Origin: a bacterium
GTDB lineage: Bacteria; Myxococcota_A; Bradymonadia; UBA7976; UBA1532
Direction of reading: 5' to 3'
NCBI GenBank assembly: GCA_030427205.1
Contig: JAUHXC010000005.1
Coordinates: 248,001 to 312,000, forward strand
DNA length: 64,000 nt
Of the stretch, positions 43,619 to 53,800 are shown piece by piece; position 1 is the first letter of the stretch, and every line of letters starts with the position of its first letter. Position numbers and translations under genes: made by a program. Under the pieces are notes generated by a model, which was not told the origin of the DNA, ran no database searches, and worked only from the letters and a program-made list of their open reading frames with translations.

Positions 43619-46108
43619 TCAGGCCAGCAGCACGGCGGTGACGCCGTCGCCGCCTTCGTAGCGACCGCCGCGCCGATGTTCGCGCGCGTAGCTGCTGGTC
43701 TTCAACCATTGCCTGATCTCGCGCTTGAGCGCGCCGGTGCCGTGGCCGTGAATGACGAAGGCGATCGGCTGCTCGCGCTCGACGAGGCTGTCGAGGAACC
43801 GCTCGACCTTGTCCACCGCCTCGTGGGACCGCATGCCGCGCACGTCGACGGTATTGTCCGGCGCCTGGGGCGGCGCCGCCTCCCACTCGGCCTCGAGCGC
43901 CGCCGCCGCGTCTTCGGGGTTGCTCGGCGCACGGCGCTCGGCCTTGGCCCTGCTCGCGCGCGGCGTATTGCGGACCGGCGCCCGCGCCGCCCGCCCGGCC
44001 GCCGCCCGCCCGCCGCGGCGGTTGTTCGGGTCCTTGCCGAACGCCCGCGGCCGCAGGTCGTCCACGTCGACGGTCGCGGTGATGATGCCCGCCCGCACCT
44101 GACAGCGCCCCTTGTCGTCGGGCCCCTCCAGCAGCGTCGCCTCGTTGTTGAGCGAGATGACCCACACCGTCTGCCCCGGCTTCAGCTCACCGGGATCGGG
44201 CGCGGGCCCCGCCGCCGCGTGGGCCTCGGCCTGCTTCGCCGCGACCACCGCCGCGATCTTCTCCTCGACGGCGCTCTGCTGCTTCTGCAGCCACTTCGGA
44301 TCGGCCTTGCGCGCCTCGTCGCGCATCGCCTTCTTCAGCCGGCGCAGCTCGTCGCGCAGGGTGCGGGCCTCGGCCAGCGCCTTGTCCCGCTCCTTGGCGA
44401 TGCCCTCCTTGAGCCGCTTCTCCAGCTTGCCCTGAAGCGTCTCGGCCGCCGTGCGGGCGTTGATCAGGCGCAGCTGCTCCTTCTCGGCCTCCTCGCGGGC
44501 CTTGCGCGCCGCGTTGGCCTCGCGTTCGAGCCGCACGATGACCGTCTCGAGCGCCTGCTGCTGCGGACCGGCCAGCGCCGCCGCCCGATCGACGATGCCG
44601 GTATCGAGCCCCAGCCGGCGGGCGGTGCGCAGGCCCGACGAGGCGCCGGGGATGTCGAAGGTCAGGTGATAGGTCGGCGTGCCGCTGCCCTCGTCGAAGC
44701 CCATCGCGCCGTTGCGGAAGCGCTCGTCCTCGAAGGGCAGCGCCTTGAGCGACTCGTAGTGGGTCGTCACCAGCACCAGGCTGCCGCGATCGGCGAAGGC
44801 CTCCAGGATGGCCTGGGCCAGCGCCGCGCCCTGGATCGGATCGGTGCCCACCGCCAGCTCGTCGAGCAGCACCAGCGCGCCCGGCTCGAGGGCGCCGAAG
44901 ATGTCGACGATGTTGGCCAGGTGCCCGCTGAAGGTCGAGCGGCTCTCGTCGAGGCTCTGCTCGTCGCCGATGTCGGAGTAGACCCCCGGCACCCGCGGCA
45001 CCAGCGAGCCCTCGGCCGCCGGCACGTGCAGCCCGGCCATCGCCATCAGCACCGACAGCCCGGCGGTCTTGAGCGAGACCGTCTTGCCGCCGGTATTCGG
45101 CCCGGTGACCACCAGCACCTGCTGCCGCCGGTCGAGCGCCAGGTCGTTGGGCACCACCTCGACCCCGCCCAGGGTCAGCAGCGGATGGCGCGCCGCCTTG
45201 AGCAGCAGCCGCCCGTCGTCGACCATCGTCGGCCGGGTGCAGTCGAGCTCCTTGCTCAAGAGCCCCGCGGCCCAGGCCAGATCCAGCTCGGCCAGCGCCG
45301 TCTGCGAGGCGCGCAGCCCGGCGGCGTGCTGACCCACCTGCCGGCTCAGCTTGAGCAGCACCCGCCGGATCTCCCGGTCGACCTCCGCCTGGGCCATCAT
45401 CAGCTTGTTATTGGCGTCGACCACCGTCTGCGGCTCGATGTAGACCGTCTGCCCCGAGCCCGACCAGCCGTGCACGATGCCGTCGATGTGGTTCTTGTGC
45501 CCCGAGCGGATCGGCAGCACATACCGGTCCTCGCGGATCGTGTAGTATTCCTCCTGCAGCATGCCCTCGTACTCGGGCGAGGACAGCAGACCGTGCACCG
45601 TCTGCTTGAGCTGCTCGTGCAGCCCGGCGACCCGGGTGCGCAAAAAGCCGAGCTCACCGGACGCCGAGTCGGCCACCTCGCCGTGCTCGTCGAAGGTATC
45701 GAGCAGCGCGCGGCCCAGGTCGGGCGCGTCGAGCAGGGTCTCGGCGACGCCGGCCAGGGTCGGGGCGGCCTCGTCGAGGTCGCCGAAGTAGCGCCGGCAG
45801 CGGGCGGCGGTCTCGACCACCCGCCCCACGGCGACCAGATCTTCGGGTTCGAGCAGGGCCCCGCGGGCAGCGAGGCCCACGGCCCGGTCGATGTCGACCA
45901 GGCCGCCGAGCGGGGCGCTGTGGCCCCGATCGACGAGGCGTCTGGCCTCGGATGTGCGGATCAACCGCTCGTCGAGCGCGTGGCGATCGACGGCGAAGTC
46001 GAGACCGTGAGCCTGCTCGGCGGCGACAATGCTGCGGCAGTGCTCGGCGAGGCGCTCGAGGATCCGGTTCCATTCGAGGTGGGTCGTGGTCTTGTGCGAG
46101 ACGTGCAT
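43619..46108 (-). CDS. mutS2: Endonuclease MutS2
   Basis: 829 residues from the ATG at 46108 (CTGGAG site). The core and ATPase domains have Walker A GPNTGGKT (336-343), SRSTFSGHL and LVLLDELAVGTDP. A long coiled coil (about 530-640) and a KOW-like segment (PGQTVWVISLNNEATLLEG) follow. The protein ends in a C-terminal Smr domain with DVRGMRSHEA and the HGHGTG motif. MutS2 lacks the mismatch-recognition domain of MutS and acts in suppression of recombination and in rescue of collided ribosomes. Divergent from the TudS-like gene with only 33 bases between. Confidence 0.95.
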   Translation of the reverse strand: MHVSHKTTTHLEWNRILERLAEHCRSIVAAEQAHGLDFAVDRHALDERLIRTSEARRLVDRGHSAPLGGLVDIDRAVGLAARGALLEPEDLVAVGRVVETAARCRRYFGDLDEAAPTLAGVAETLLDAPDLGRALLDTFDEHGEVADSASGELGFLRTRVAGLHEQLKQTVHGLLSSPEYEGMLQEEYYTIREDRYVLPIRSGHKNHIDGIVHGWSGSGQTVYIEPQTVVDANNKLMMAQAEVDREIRRVLLKLSRQVGQHAAGLRASQTALAELDLAWAAGLLSKELDCTRPTMVDDGRLLLKAARHPLLTLGGVEVVPNDLALDRRQQVLVVTGPNTGGKTVSLKTAGLSVLMAMAGLHVPAAEGSLVPRVPGVYSDIGDEQSLDESRSTFSGHLANIVDIFGALEPGALVLLDELAVGTDPIQGAALAQAILEAFADRGSLVLVTTHYESLKALPFEDERFRNGAMGFDEGSGTPTYHLTFDIPGASSGLRTARRLGLDTGIVDRAAALAGPQQQALETVIVRLEREANAARKAREEAEKEQLRLINARTAAETLQGKLEKRLKEGIAKERDKALAEARTLRDELRRLKKAMRDEARKADPKWLQKQQSAVEEKIAAVVAAKQAEAHAAAGPAPDPGELKPGQTVWVISLNNEATLLEGPDDKGRCQVRAGIITATVDVDDLRPRAFGKDPNNRRGGRAAAGRAARAPVRNTPRASRAKAERRAPSNPEDAAAALEAEWEAAPPQAPDNTVDVRGMRSHEAVDKVERFLDSLVEREQPIAFVIHGHGTGALKREIRQWLKTSSYAREHRRGGRYEGGDGVTAVLLA

Positions 46109-46141
46109 GGGGTACTCCAGTGCTCCAGCGAGGGATGAGGC

Positions 46142-46972
46142 GTGACGGGTGATGCCGGCAGAAAGCGGACGGAAGGCCTGAAACGGCGCCATATTGGCGA
46201 TCCGACGGCTCCGGCGCAAGCCGAGGCGCGCCCGCGGGTGCTCGTCAGCCGCTGCCTGCTCGGCCACCGGGTGCGCTACGACGGCCGCGACAAGCACCAG
46301 CCCGCGCTGGCCGCGCTGCTCGACCGCTGGCGGCTGCTGGCCATCTGCCCCGAGCTCGAGGCGGGCCTCGGCGTGCCCCGCCCGCCGATGGATCTGGTCG
46401 GCCCGCCGGGCGCCGCGCGGCCGATCGAGAGAGCCTCGGGTCGCGACCTCGAGCCGCTGATGACGCCGGCCATCGCCCGGCTCACCGCAGATATCCACGA
46501 CGCCGGCGGCCTCGACGGCGCCGTGCTCAAGGCGCGCTCACCGAGCTGCGGCCTCGGCTCGGCGGCGCGCTACGACCGCGTCGACGACCCCGCGCCCGCC
46601 GCCCGGGTCGACGGGGTCTTCGCCGCCGCTTTGCGTGGACTGCGCCCCGCGCCGCGCCTCATCGACGAGGGCCAGCTCGCCGACCCCGAGCAGCGGGCGC
46701 GGTTCGCGCTGGCGGTCGAGCTGCGCCGCCGGGCGCTGAACGCGGCCCGCTGGGGCGATGTGCGCGGCCTCGACGGCGTCTGGCGCGCGTGGCACGCCGG
46801 CCCGCTGGCCGAGGCGCTGCGCGCCGCGAAGCTCGACCGGAAACGCATGCACCACCTGGCAGACGATCCGAATGCACTCGTCGGGCACATCGATGCGGTG
46901 GTCGAATGTCTGCCCGCCCGGCGATTGCCGGCGACGCCGGCGGCAGGTGTTCATCAAACGATCGGTTCGTAA
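46142..46972 (+). CDS. DUF523 protein, 2-thiouracil desulfurase (TudS)-like
   Basis: 276 residues, starting at a GTG with GAGGG seven bases upstream. The DUF523 core has SRCLLGHRVRYDG (Cys38), AICPE (Cys69) and KARSPSCG (Cys136). These three Cys are the ligands of a 4Fe-4S cluster in TudS, which removes sulfur from thiouracil; whether this homologue does so is unknown. The C-terminal 100 residues form an extra helical domain that might be a degenerate DUF1722. It is divergent from mutS2. Confidence 0.8.
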   Translation: MTGDAGRKRTEGLKRRHIGDPTAPAQAEARPRVLVSRCLLGHRVRYDGRDKHQPALAALLDRWRLLAICPELEAGLGVPRPPMDLVGPPGAARPIERASGRDLEPLMTPAIARLTADIHDAGGLDGAVLKARSPSCGLGSAARYDRVDDPAPAARVDGVFAAALRGLRPAPRLIDEGQLADPEQRARFALAVELRRRALNAARWGDVRGLDGVWRAWHAGPLAEALRAAKLDRKRMHHLADDPNALVGHIDAVVECLPARRLPATPAAGVHQTIGS

Positions 46973-47055
46973 TTTGCACACCGACTGAGCCGTACGGCCA
47001 AGAGAATGGCGTTCGACCGCGCGACGGTCGGGCCCGACCAGGAAGGTTCGACAGT

Positions 47056-49995
47056 ATGAAGCCGAAGACGACCCTGCACCCGGGCCTCATGATGCTGTGC
47101 GCGCCGCTCGTGGCCCTGCTCGTCGCGCTGCCCGGCTGCGACCCCGGCCTGAGCGACGGCGACGCCGGCGTGCTGACCGACGGCGGCCTCGGCCTCGACG
47201 ACGGCATACCCGACGGAGACGGCGGCGGCGGGCCCGACCCCCAGGAGGGCGACGCCTCGAACGAGCCGGCCAACCCGCTGCTCAACTCGATCTTCCCCAA
47301 CCGGGCGCCCATCGGCGGCACGTTGCCGGTGCGCCTCGTCGGCCGCGACTTCGCCGAGGGCATGCGGGTGCGCATCGGCACCCTCGACTGCGCCGACGTC
47401 ACCGTCGAAAACGAAAATCGCATGACCTGCGTGGTGCCAGCCGTCGCGGCGGCCGACGTCTTCGACGTGATGGTCATCTGGCCCGACGAGCAGCGCGACA
47501 TCCTGCCCCGCGGCTTCACCTACTTCGAGCCGGTCACCATCAGCGAGATCTTGCCGCCCATCGGACCCGCCCTCGGCGGCGCCCCGATCACCATCATCGG
47601 CACCGGCTTCATCGAAGGCACCGAGGTGCGCATCGGCGGCGCCCGGGGCGACGTGACCGAGGTCATCGTGCGCGAGGGCATGCTGCCCGACCAGCTCGAC
47701 GTCATCGTGCCCGCGGGCGAACCGGGCATCGTCGACGTGACCGTGCGCAACCTCAACGGCACCGCCACCGTCGAAGACGGCTTCGTCTGGTACGAAGAGC
47801 TCTTCGTCGACGACATCGACCCGCCCTGGGGCCCGGTCGACGGCGACACGGAGGTGCGGCTGGCGGGTATCGGCCTCTCGGCCGACAGCGCGGTCACCTT
47901 CGGCCGCGGCCCGGCGCGGGTGCTCTCCTCCGAGCTCGACCGCCAGCGCCTCGTCGCGCTCACCCCGCCCGCCGGCCTGCCGGGCGTCGTCGACGTCACC
48001 GTGCGCAACTTCAACGGGGTCTGGCAGGGGGAGAGCGCCTTCCTCTACGTGCGCTCCGGCGCCGGGCCCTTCACCGTCGACGGCATCGCCCCCAACCGGG
48101 TGCCGGCCACCGGCGGGCGCGACGTCTTCATCGGCGGCAACGGCTTCGACGAGGCCACCCGGGTGCTGTTGGCCGACGCCGCCGGCGAGCAGCCCATCGC
48201 CTGCGCGCTCGAGCGCCCGCAGCTCTTGCGCTGCACCCCGCCGGTGCGCGCGCCGGGTATCGTCGACGTGGTCATCGAAGGCGCCGAGCGCCGGGTGCTC
48301 GAAGACGGGCTGACCATCTACGAAGCCGTCGAGATCTTCGACCTCACCCCCGATCGCGGCGGCGTCGCCGGCGGCACGCTGGTGCAGCTCGTCGGCCGCG
48401 GCCTCAGCGCCCGCATGACCGTCGAGTTCGACCAGAGCGAGGCGGAGATCGTCTCCGTCGCGGCCGACGGCGAGTCGGCGCTCGTGCGCACCCCGCCCGG
48501 CCGCCGGGGGCGGGTCGCGGTGCGGGCCACCACCGACGACGACGAGACCCTGCTGCCGCAGGCCTACGCCTACTTCGACCCGACCATCGGCGTCGGCGGC
48601 ATCAGCGGCGACAGCATCGGCAACGCGGTCAACGTCACCGTGCTCGACTCGCGCAGCGGCATCCCGGTGGCCGGCGCGCGGGTGCTGGTGACCGGCATGA
48701 GCCCCGAAGAGCGCTGGCAGGGCACCACCAACGACTTCGGCCAGGTGGTCATCGCCGACCCGAACCTCGTCCTGCCGGTGAGCGTCACCGCCGCGGCCAA
48801 CGACTACAGCACCACCACCTACGACCGGGTCACCGCCGAGAACGTCACCCTGCTGCTCAACTCGTTCGTGCCGCCCGAGCAGGGCCCCGGCGACCCGCCG
48901 CCGCCCATCGAGCCGGTGACCCTGCGCGGCCGGGTCTTCGGCATCGACGCCCTCGAGAAGCCCGTCGACCCGGGCTTGATCCTGGCCGTCTTCGTCGAGA
49001 CCAGCCACACCTCGCCCGGCAACCGCATCGCCGCCCCGCCGCCGGCGCCCAACGGCATCCTCACCGAAGACGGCCCCTTCGAGATCGTCGTGCGCCCCGG
49101 CGAGCTGGCCATCGTCGCCACCGCGGGCTACGTGCCGGTGGTCACCGTCGACGAGTACAACCGCGGCGAGGCGACCTGGTGGGAGCTGCGCGACGCGGTG
49201 CAGCCCATCGCCATGGGCCTGCGCCGCTTCATCGGCGCCGCGCCCGGCGATCAGATCGACGACCTCGAGGTGCACATCGACCGCCCGCTGCGCATGACCG
49301 TGCCGGCGGTCATCGACAACCCGCCCGGCGCGGTGCGCGGCGCGCCCGACCGCTTCACCATCAAGCCGATCCTGTCGCTCGGCGCCGAGGGCTGGTTCGA
49401 CTTCCGCTACGACCAGAGCGCCGGCGAGCCGCGCATGCGCTTCCGGGCGATGCCCGACCTCGCCGCGTGGCCCGACCTCGACGTCGTGATGTTCTGGGAC
49501 GCCGAAGCCACCCAGACCGACCCCACCCTGCCCTATAACTATGCGGTCACCGACGTCGAGGTGCGCGACATGCGCAACGGCGTGGTCATCGCGCCGATGG
49601 TGGGCACGACCGCCATCACCTCACCGGCCGACGGCACCGCGCTCGGCCGCGACCGCTGGGTCGAGTTCCAGGTGCACCCGGGCTACGACCGCCCCGACGC
49701 ACCCAGCGAGCCGGCCAGCTTCCACCTCGTGCGGGTCTCGCGCATGGGCCAGGTGATCTGGACCCAGGTGCTGCCCGGCGCGGTCAATCGCTTCCGCTTC
49801 CCCGAGCTGCCCGAGCCGGAGGGCGACGAGGTCTTCGCCGACGTCGCGGTCCTCGAAGAGGGCGGCGTCCTGCAGATGAGCATCCTGTCGGTGCTGGTCG
49901 ACGGCGAGTTCGAGTTCGACGATTTCACCTATAACGACTTCGGCCGGCTGCGCAGCTTCGCCTTCAGCTACATCAGCTTCCTGCCCCCGCTCTGA
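47056..49995 (+). CDS. Lipoprotein with several IPT/TIG domains
   Basis: 979 residues. A signal peptide ends in LPGC (Cys28; Pro at -2 is unusual). An Asp/Gly-rich linker precedes about five IPT/TIG immunoglobulin-like domains (from about 77 to 515), each with patterns like PxxGPxxGGxxxTIxGxGF. A carboxypeptidase-regulatory-like domain follows (NVTVLDSRSGIPVAGARVLVTG, about 527), and then beta-rich C-terminal domains. It is expected on the cell surface and resembles adhesion or polysaccharide-contact proteins. The GGAAGG site supports the ATG. Confidence 0.88.
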   Translation: MKPKTTLHPGLMMLCAPLVALLVALPGCDPGLSDGDAGVLTDGGLGLDDGIPDGDGGGGPDPQEGDASNEPANPLLNSIFPNRAPIGGTLPVRLVGRDFAEGMRVRIGTLDCADVTVENENRMTCVVPAVAAADVFDVMVIWPDEQRDILPRGFTYFEPVTISEILPPIGPALGGAPITIIGTGFIEGTEVRIGGARGDVTEVIVREGMLPDQLDVIVPAGEPGIVDVTVRNLNGTATVEDGFVWYEELFVDDIDPPWGPVDGDTEVRLAGIGLSADSAVTFGRGPARVLSSELDRQRLVALTPPAGLPGVVDVTVRNFNGVWQGESAFLYVRSGAGPFTVDGIAPNRVPATGGRDVFIGGNGFDEATRVLLADAAGEQPIACALERPQLLRCTPPVRAPGIVDVVIEGAERRVLEDGLTIYEAVEIFDLTPDRGGVAGGTLVQLVGRGLSARMTVEFDQSEAEIVSVAADGESALVRTPPGRRGRVAVRATTDDDETLLPQAYAYFDPTIGVGGISGDSIGNAVNVTVLDSRSGIPVAGARVLVTGMSPEERWQGTTNDFGQVVIADPNLVLPVSVTAAANDYSTTTYDRVTAENVTLLLNSFVPPEQGPGDPPPPIEPVTLRGRVFGIDALEKPVDPGLILAVFVETSHTSPGNRIAAPPPAPNGILTEDGPFEIVVRPGELAIVATAGYVPVVTVDEYNRGEATWWELRDAVQPIAMGLRRFIGAAPGDQIDDLEVHIDRPLRMTVPAVIDNPPGAVRGAPDRFTIKPILSLGAEGWFDFRYDQSAGEPRMRFRAMPDLAAWPDLDVVMFWDAEATQTDPTLPYNYAVTDVEVRDMRNGVVIAPMVGTTAITSPADGTALGRDRWVEFQVHPGYDRPDAPSEPASFHLVRVSRMGQVIWTQVLPGAVNRFRFPELPEPEGDEVFADVAVLEEGGVLQMSILSVLVDGEFEFDDFTYNDFGRLRSFAFSYISFLPPL

Positions 49996-50361
49996 TCGAC
50001 GACATCGGGGTCCCTCGCGCGGCGGGCGCACGCCTCCCCCACCCCGCTGCCGAAGCCAGTCGAGCGCGGAGCGCGAGACGTGAGTGCCCATGCCCCGTGC
50101 CATGCGCTGCGGCAACCCAACGCCCGGATTGGACCCAGCGCGCCACTCCAGATGCACGAACACGCGAGCGCCAGCGAGCCGCCGAGCGCAGCGCAGGCAT
50201 GCGGGCTGGCCCGCACGGGTCGGAGGGAGAGCGCAGCGGTGAGCCGAAGGCGAACCCGAGCATCGACCGGAGATCCCGCCCCGGCGCAGCCGGGGTGCCG
50301 GAGACGAGCACGGCCACGTAACGCTGTTGGCGCGTTCCGAGCCGCCGAGAGCTGGACCGCC
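49996..50361. other. Gene-free stretch between convergent genes
   Basis: No ORF with plausible protein composition on either strand. The sequence is G+C-rich with scattered GAGCGCAGCG-like short repeats (near 50075, 50180 and 50228). I see no clear promoter or terminator in it. Confidence 0.5.
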
Positions 50362-50460
50362 GTGCCCACCCTGGGCGTTGCCCACGCTATCGCGGTGCCC
50401 ACCCTGGGCGTTGCCCACACTGTCGTCCCGCCCACCCTGGGCGCCACCCACACCCTCAGC
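50362..50460. repeat. Three tandem 33-base repeats
   Basis: Units at 50362-50394, 50395-50427 and 50428-50460. The shared core is CCCACCCTGGGCG, in which GCCCA-CCC-TGGGC can form a small hairpin in units 1 and 2. The array ends seven bases before the stop of the GFA gene at 50468, so it sits at its 3' end. It could serve as a transcription-attenuating or terminator-like element; there is no T-run on either strand. Confidence 0.8.
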
Positions 50461-50467
50461 GCCGCTA

Positions 50468-50851
50468 TCAGCGGTCGTTCTGCGGCAGCCCATCGGCGAT
50501 GGTGTAGTAGTCGCCCTTCTCCGAGACGAAGATGTGCACATGCACAGCCGTGCCGGTGGGCGTATCGAAGGCGCCCATCATCGGGCTGATCCAGTCGCGG
50601 TGCACGGGGTCGAAGAAGAGCGAGCAGCCGCAGGTCGAGCAGAAGCCGCGGCGCACCTTCTCCGAGGATCGATACCAGGTGATGTTCTCGGCCCCGTGCA
50701 CCGTCACCGCCGCCTTGGGCACGTCCGTGCCGACGCCGTAGTGCCCGGAGAACTTGCGGCATTGCACGCAGTGGCAAGCGTCGGGCGCGGGCAGGTCGCC
50801 GGCGACCTCGAAGGTCACCGCGCCGCAGATGCAGGAGCCTCGATGGGTCAT
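50468..50851 (-). CDS. GFA-family (DUF636, Mss4-like) zinc protein
   Basis: 127 residues with the complete GFA cysteine set: CICG (Cys7, 9), CHCVQC (Cys26, 28, 31) and FCSTCGC (Cys71, 74, 76). The family is named for glutathione-dependent formaldehyde-activating enzyme but most members have no proven activity. The ATG at 50851 overlaps the stop of the NACHT gene by four bases (ATGA), so its translation is probably coupled to the NACHT protein. Confidence 0.85.
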   Translation of the reverse strand: MTHRGSCICGAVTFEVAGDLPAPDACHCVQCRKFSGHYGVGTDVPKAAVTVHGAENITWYRSSEKVRRGFCSTCGCSLFFDPVHRDWISPMMGAFDTPTGTAVHVHIFVSEKGDYYTIADGLPQNDR

Positions 50852-53800
50852 GGGGTCTCCGGGGTGCGTTCGGGCGGATCGCCATCGCGTTGGATGAGGA
50901 GGCGATCGAGCCAGTCGAGGAGGGTCTTGGCCTGTTCGAGGCGCTCGCCTTCTTCGGTGACGACGCGACCGGCAACGGCCGAACGCGCTCCCTTGAGCAA
51001 GTCGAGGCGCTCGCCTTCTTCGGTATCGAAGCGGTCGGCCACGACTGAACGCTCTGCGTGAAGAAACTCAAGGCGGCTCCCAAGACCCCAATCCCACTCC
51101 ACGGCCGCTTCCTTGGTCCGCTGTATCAGTTCATTGGGGATGGTCGCACCCACCCAGGATAGACTACTCTCAAGCCAGTCATTCTCAGTGCGAAAGCCCC
51201 ATAGATCTGATGGTCTTGTAAGCCCGACGATAGCCCGTATACAGCTCAATGCGGCCAGCGCAGATAGGATCGGATGCTCACCGCTAAGGCATTCGAAGAC
51301 CTCAGCTGGAGGGCGCGTTGCAACCATGCGACCGACCAGCGCAGCCTGCAGTGCCTCCCTCCTTTCGAGGACTGGCCTTGCCAGGACATGTCGGCAGATC
51401 GCGTAGTCACCGTCCAACGAGAGCAACCCCCATGCGAGGTCATAGGCCAATTCGCTACCCGGCTTGATTCGATGGACCAAGTCTTCCCCGATCTGACCCA
51501 CCCGAGGAAGCATCTGGACCAGCGCCTTGCCCAAATCTCGCGATCCGTCGAGCGAGAGCAAGGAGTGTAGATTGAACAGGTCCAGCTCGTACGTCTCACC
51601 GAGCCACCGCATGCCCCTCGACCAGCCGACCTCGCCAAGATCCTGAGAACCCCAGCATGCGCGTTCCACGCTCGAAGCCAGCACGCGCCCCAATTGCGAC
51701 CGATTCAGCCGTGCCATCTGGTCGTAGGCCAGCGACAAGGCCAACCGGGCATCCTCACCCGTCTCCCGCTGCAGGCAGTCGTCCAACAGCCCGACGAACT
51801 GCCCGACCGGTGCCATCCCGCACCAGAAGAACAGCACACTGCGCCAGCGGTCATCATGCCGCGACCGCAGCAGCCGGCTGCGATCCAGCAGATCACCATC
51901 CGGCAGCTCGATATCCCCCTCGACAACAGCCTCGGCGACCAGGAACTCCAGCAGGCTCTTGTGCGCGAAGTGGTACACCCCCGGCCCGAGCACCAGCCCC
52001 GAGCGCTCCTCGATCGCGTCCAGGATCGCCCCGCAGCGCGCCGCCTCGGGCACATGCGCTTCGAGGAACTCCACCGCCGCCGCGCGCTCGATCTCTTCGA
52101 CATCGGCCATGAACAGATGCACCGCCAGCAGCCGCAACAACCGCCGCCGCTGGGTATCGTTCAGCCCCACATCCTCCACCGCGACCTTCCGCCGCCGATC
52201 CCACTGCCCCAGCATGCCGTCGACATAGCGCTGGTACAGCCGGGCCCGCCCGTTCGGCAACTCACCGTCGAGCCCATGAACCACCAGCAGCGTCGTCAGC
52301 AGCAGCGGGTTCTCGGTCAGCGTCTGCAGCGTCGGGTCCGAGCGCCAGCCCTCGACCATCGCCGCCACATCCACCGCCCGCGCGTCCTCGGCCACGACCG
52401 GCGAGTGGCGGAACCAGCGGCTGACGTAATCCTCGATGCGCGGCGCGTCGAACGGCGCGATCTGGCAGCGCACCCAGGCTTCGGGCAGCCGCTCCAGCTG
52501 GGTCGTCGTCAGCGGGCGGCTGGTCAGCACCACCGGCGCCCGCGCCGCCGCCACCGCCAGACCCAGCAGCCACGCGGCGACCGCCCCCCGCCGCTCCAGC
52601 GGCACCTCGTCGAAGCCATCGAGCAGAAAAGCCACGGACCCGCGGTCGAGCCAGCCGCGGATGAGTTCGGCGCTCAGCTCCTCGGCCAGGTGCGGGCCGC
52701 CCACCGCCCGAACGACGGCCTGCACGCTGGGCAAAGGCTCCTTCAGCGTATGCAGCGGCACCCGCACCGCCAGCCGATCCTCGCTGATATCCATCGCCCG
52801 CCGCTGCAGCCAGCGGGTCCAGGTGGACTTGCCCGACCCCGGCGCGCCCTCGGCCGCGACCCGTTGGCCGTCCGACAAGCACAGGTCGATGACCTCCGCC
52901 GCGGTATCGAAGGTACGGCTCTGGCCATGGGGCAGCGGCTCGACCAGCGCCGGGCAGACGAAGAAGTCGTCGAACTGCCCGCGCAGCTCGCGATCGGCGT
53001 GCAGGCCGGCGATGTCCAGCTCCAGCCACAGCTTGTTGAGCAGCCCCTGCCGCACCCGGGCCAGGACCGGATCGTCGGTGACCTGCGCGTCCTCGCGGAT
53101 GAGCTTCGAACTCAGCTCTTCGAGCTGCCCGGCCACCTGCTCCAGCCGGCCGATCGCGTCGTCGAGCTTGCGGGTCGCCGACGAGACCGCCTCGGCCGAG
53201 GCGACCAGCAGCGCCGCCAGATAAGGCCCCACCTGCAAGAAGAGGTCGCCCAGCCCGGCGGCCCGCACGCTCGGCGGCAGGCGCGCGTGCGCATCGAGCA
53301 TGTCGAAGAGCGCCGGGCCGTCCATATTGGCGCGGAAGACCTGCTTCGGATCGTCGACGAAGCGCTCGAACGCCGCCCGTGCCCGGTCGAAGATGAGCCA
53401 CTGCCCGCTGAGCGCGACCCCCGCCTTCTCGAAGCGTACGCGCTGCGACTCCAGCGCACGATCGACCGCGTCGTCGACCTGCCGCTGCAGGCGCCGCCGA
53501 TCGCGCCGGCTCAGGGCGTCGTCGATGCGGCCCTCGACGATGTCGCCCACCAGTTCGGCGAAGTCGTTCTGCACCGCGTCGAGGCGATCCCGCACGGCGT
53601 CGAGCTGCTCGGTCTGGGCCTCCAAGCCCTGCAGGACCCGGTGCTTGAAGAACGTGTCGTCCTGCGCGCAGGCCCGATGCAGCCGCGCGGCGAGCGCCGA
53701 CAGGTGCGGCTCGACCACCGCCGCGTCGAAGCGGAAGAAGGCGTGCGCGTCGCGGCCCAACCGGCCGGCGACCACGGCCCGCTGCGCCTTCAACATCGCC

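Noticed and set aside
46954..49275. A 773-codon minus-strand frame opposite the IPT/TIG lipoprotein
   Set aside because: Asp/Val/His/Gly-rich antisense composition; the + strand has a signal peptide and ordered IPT domains.
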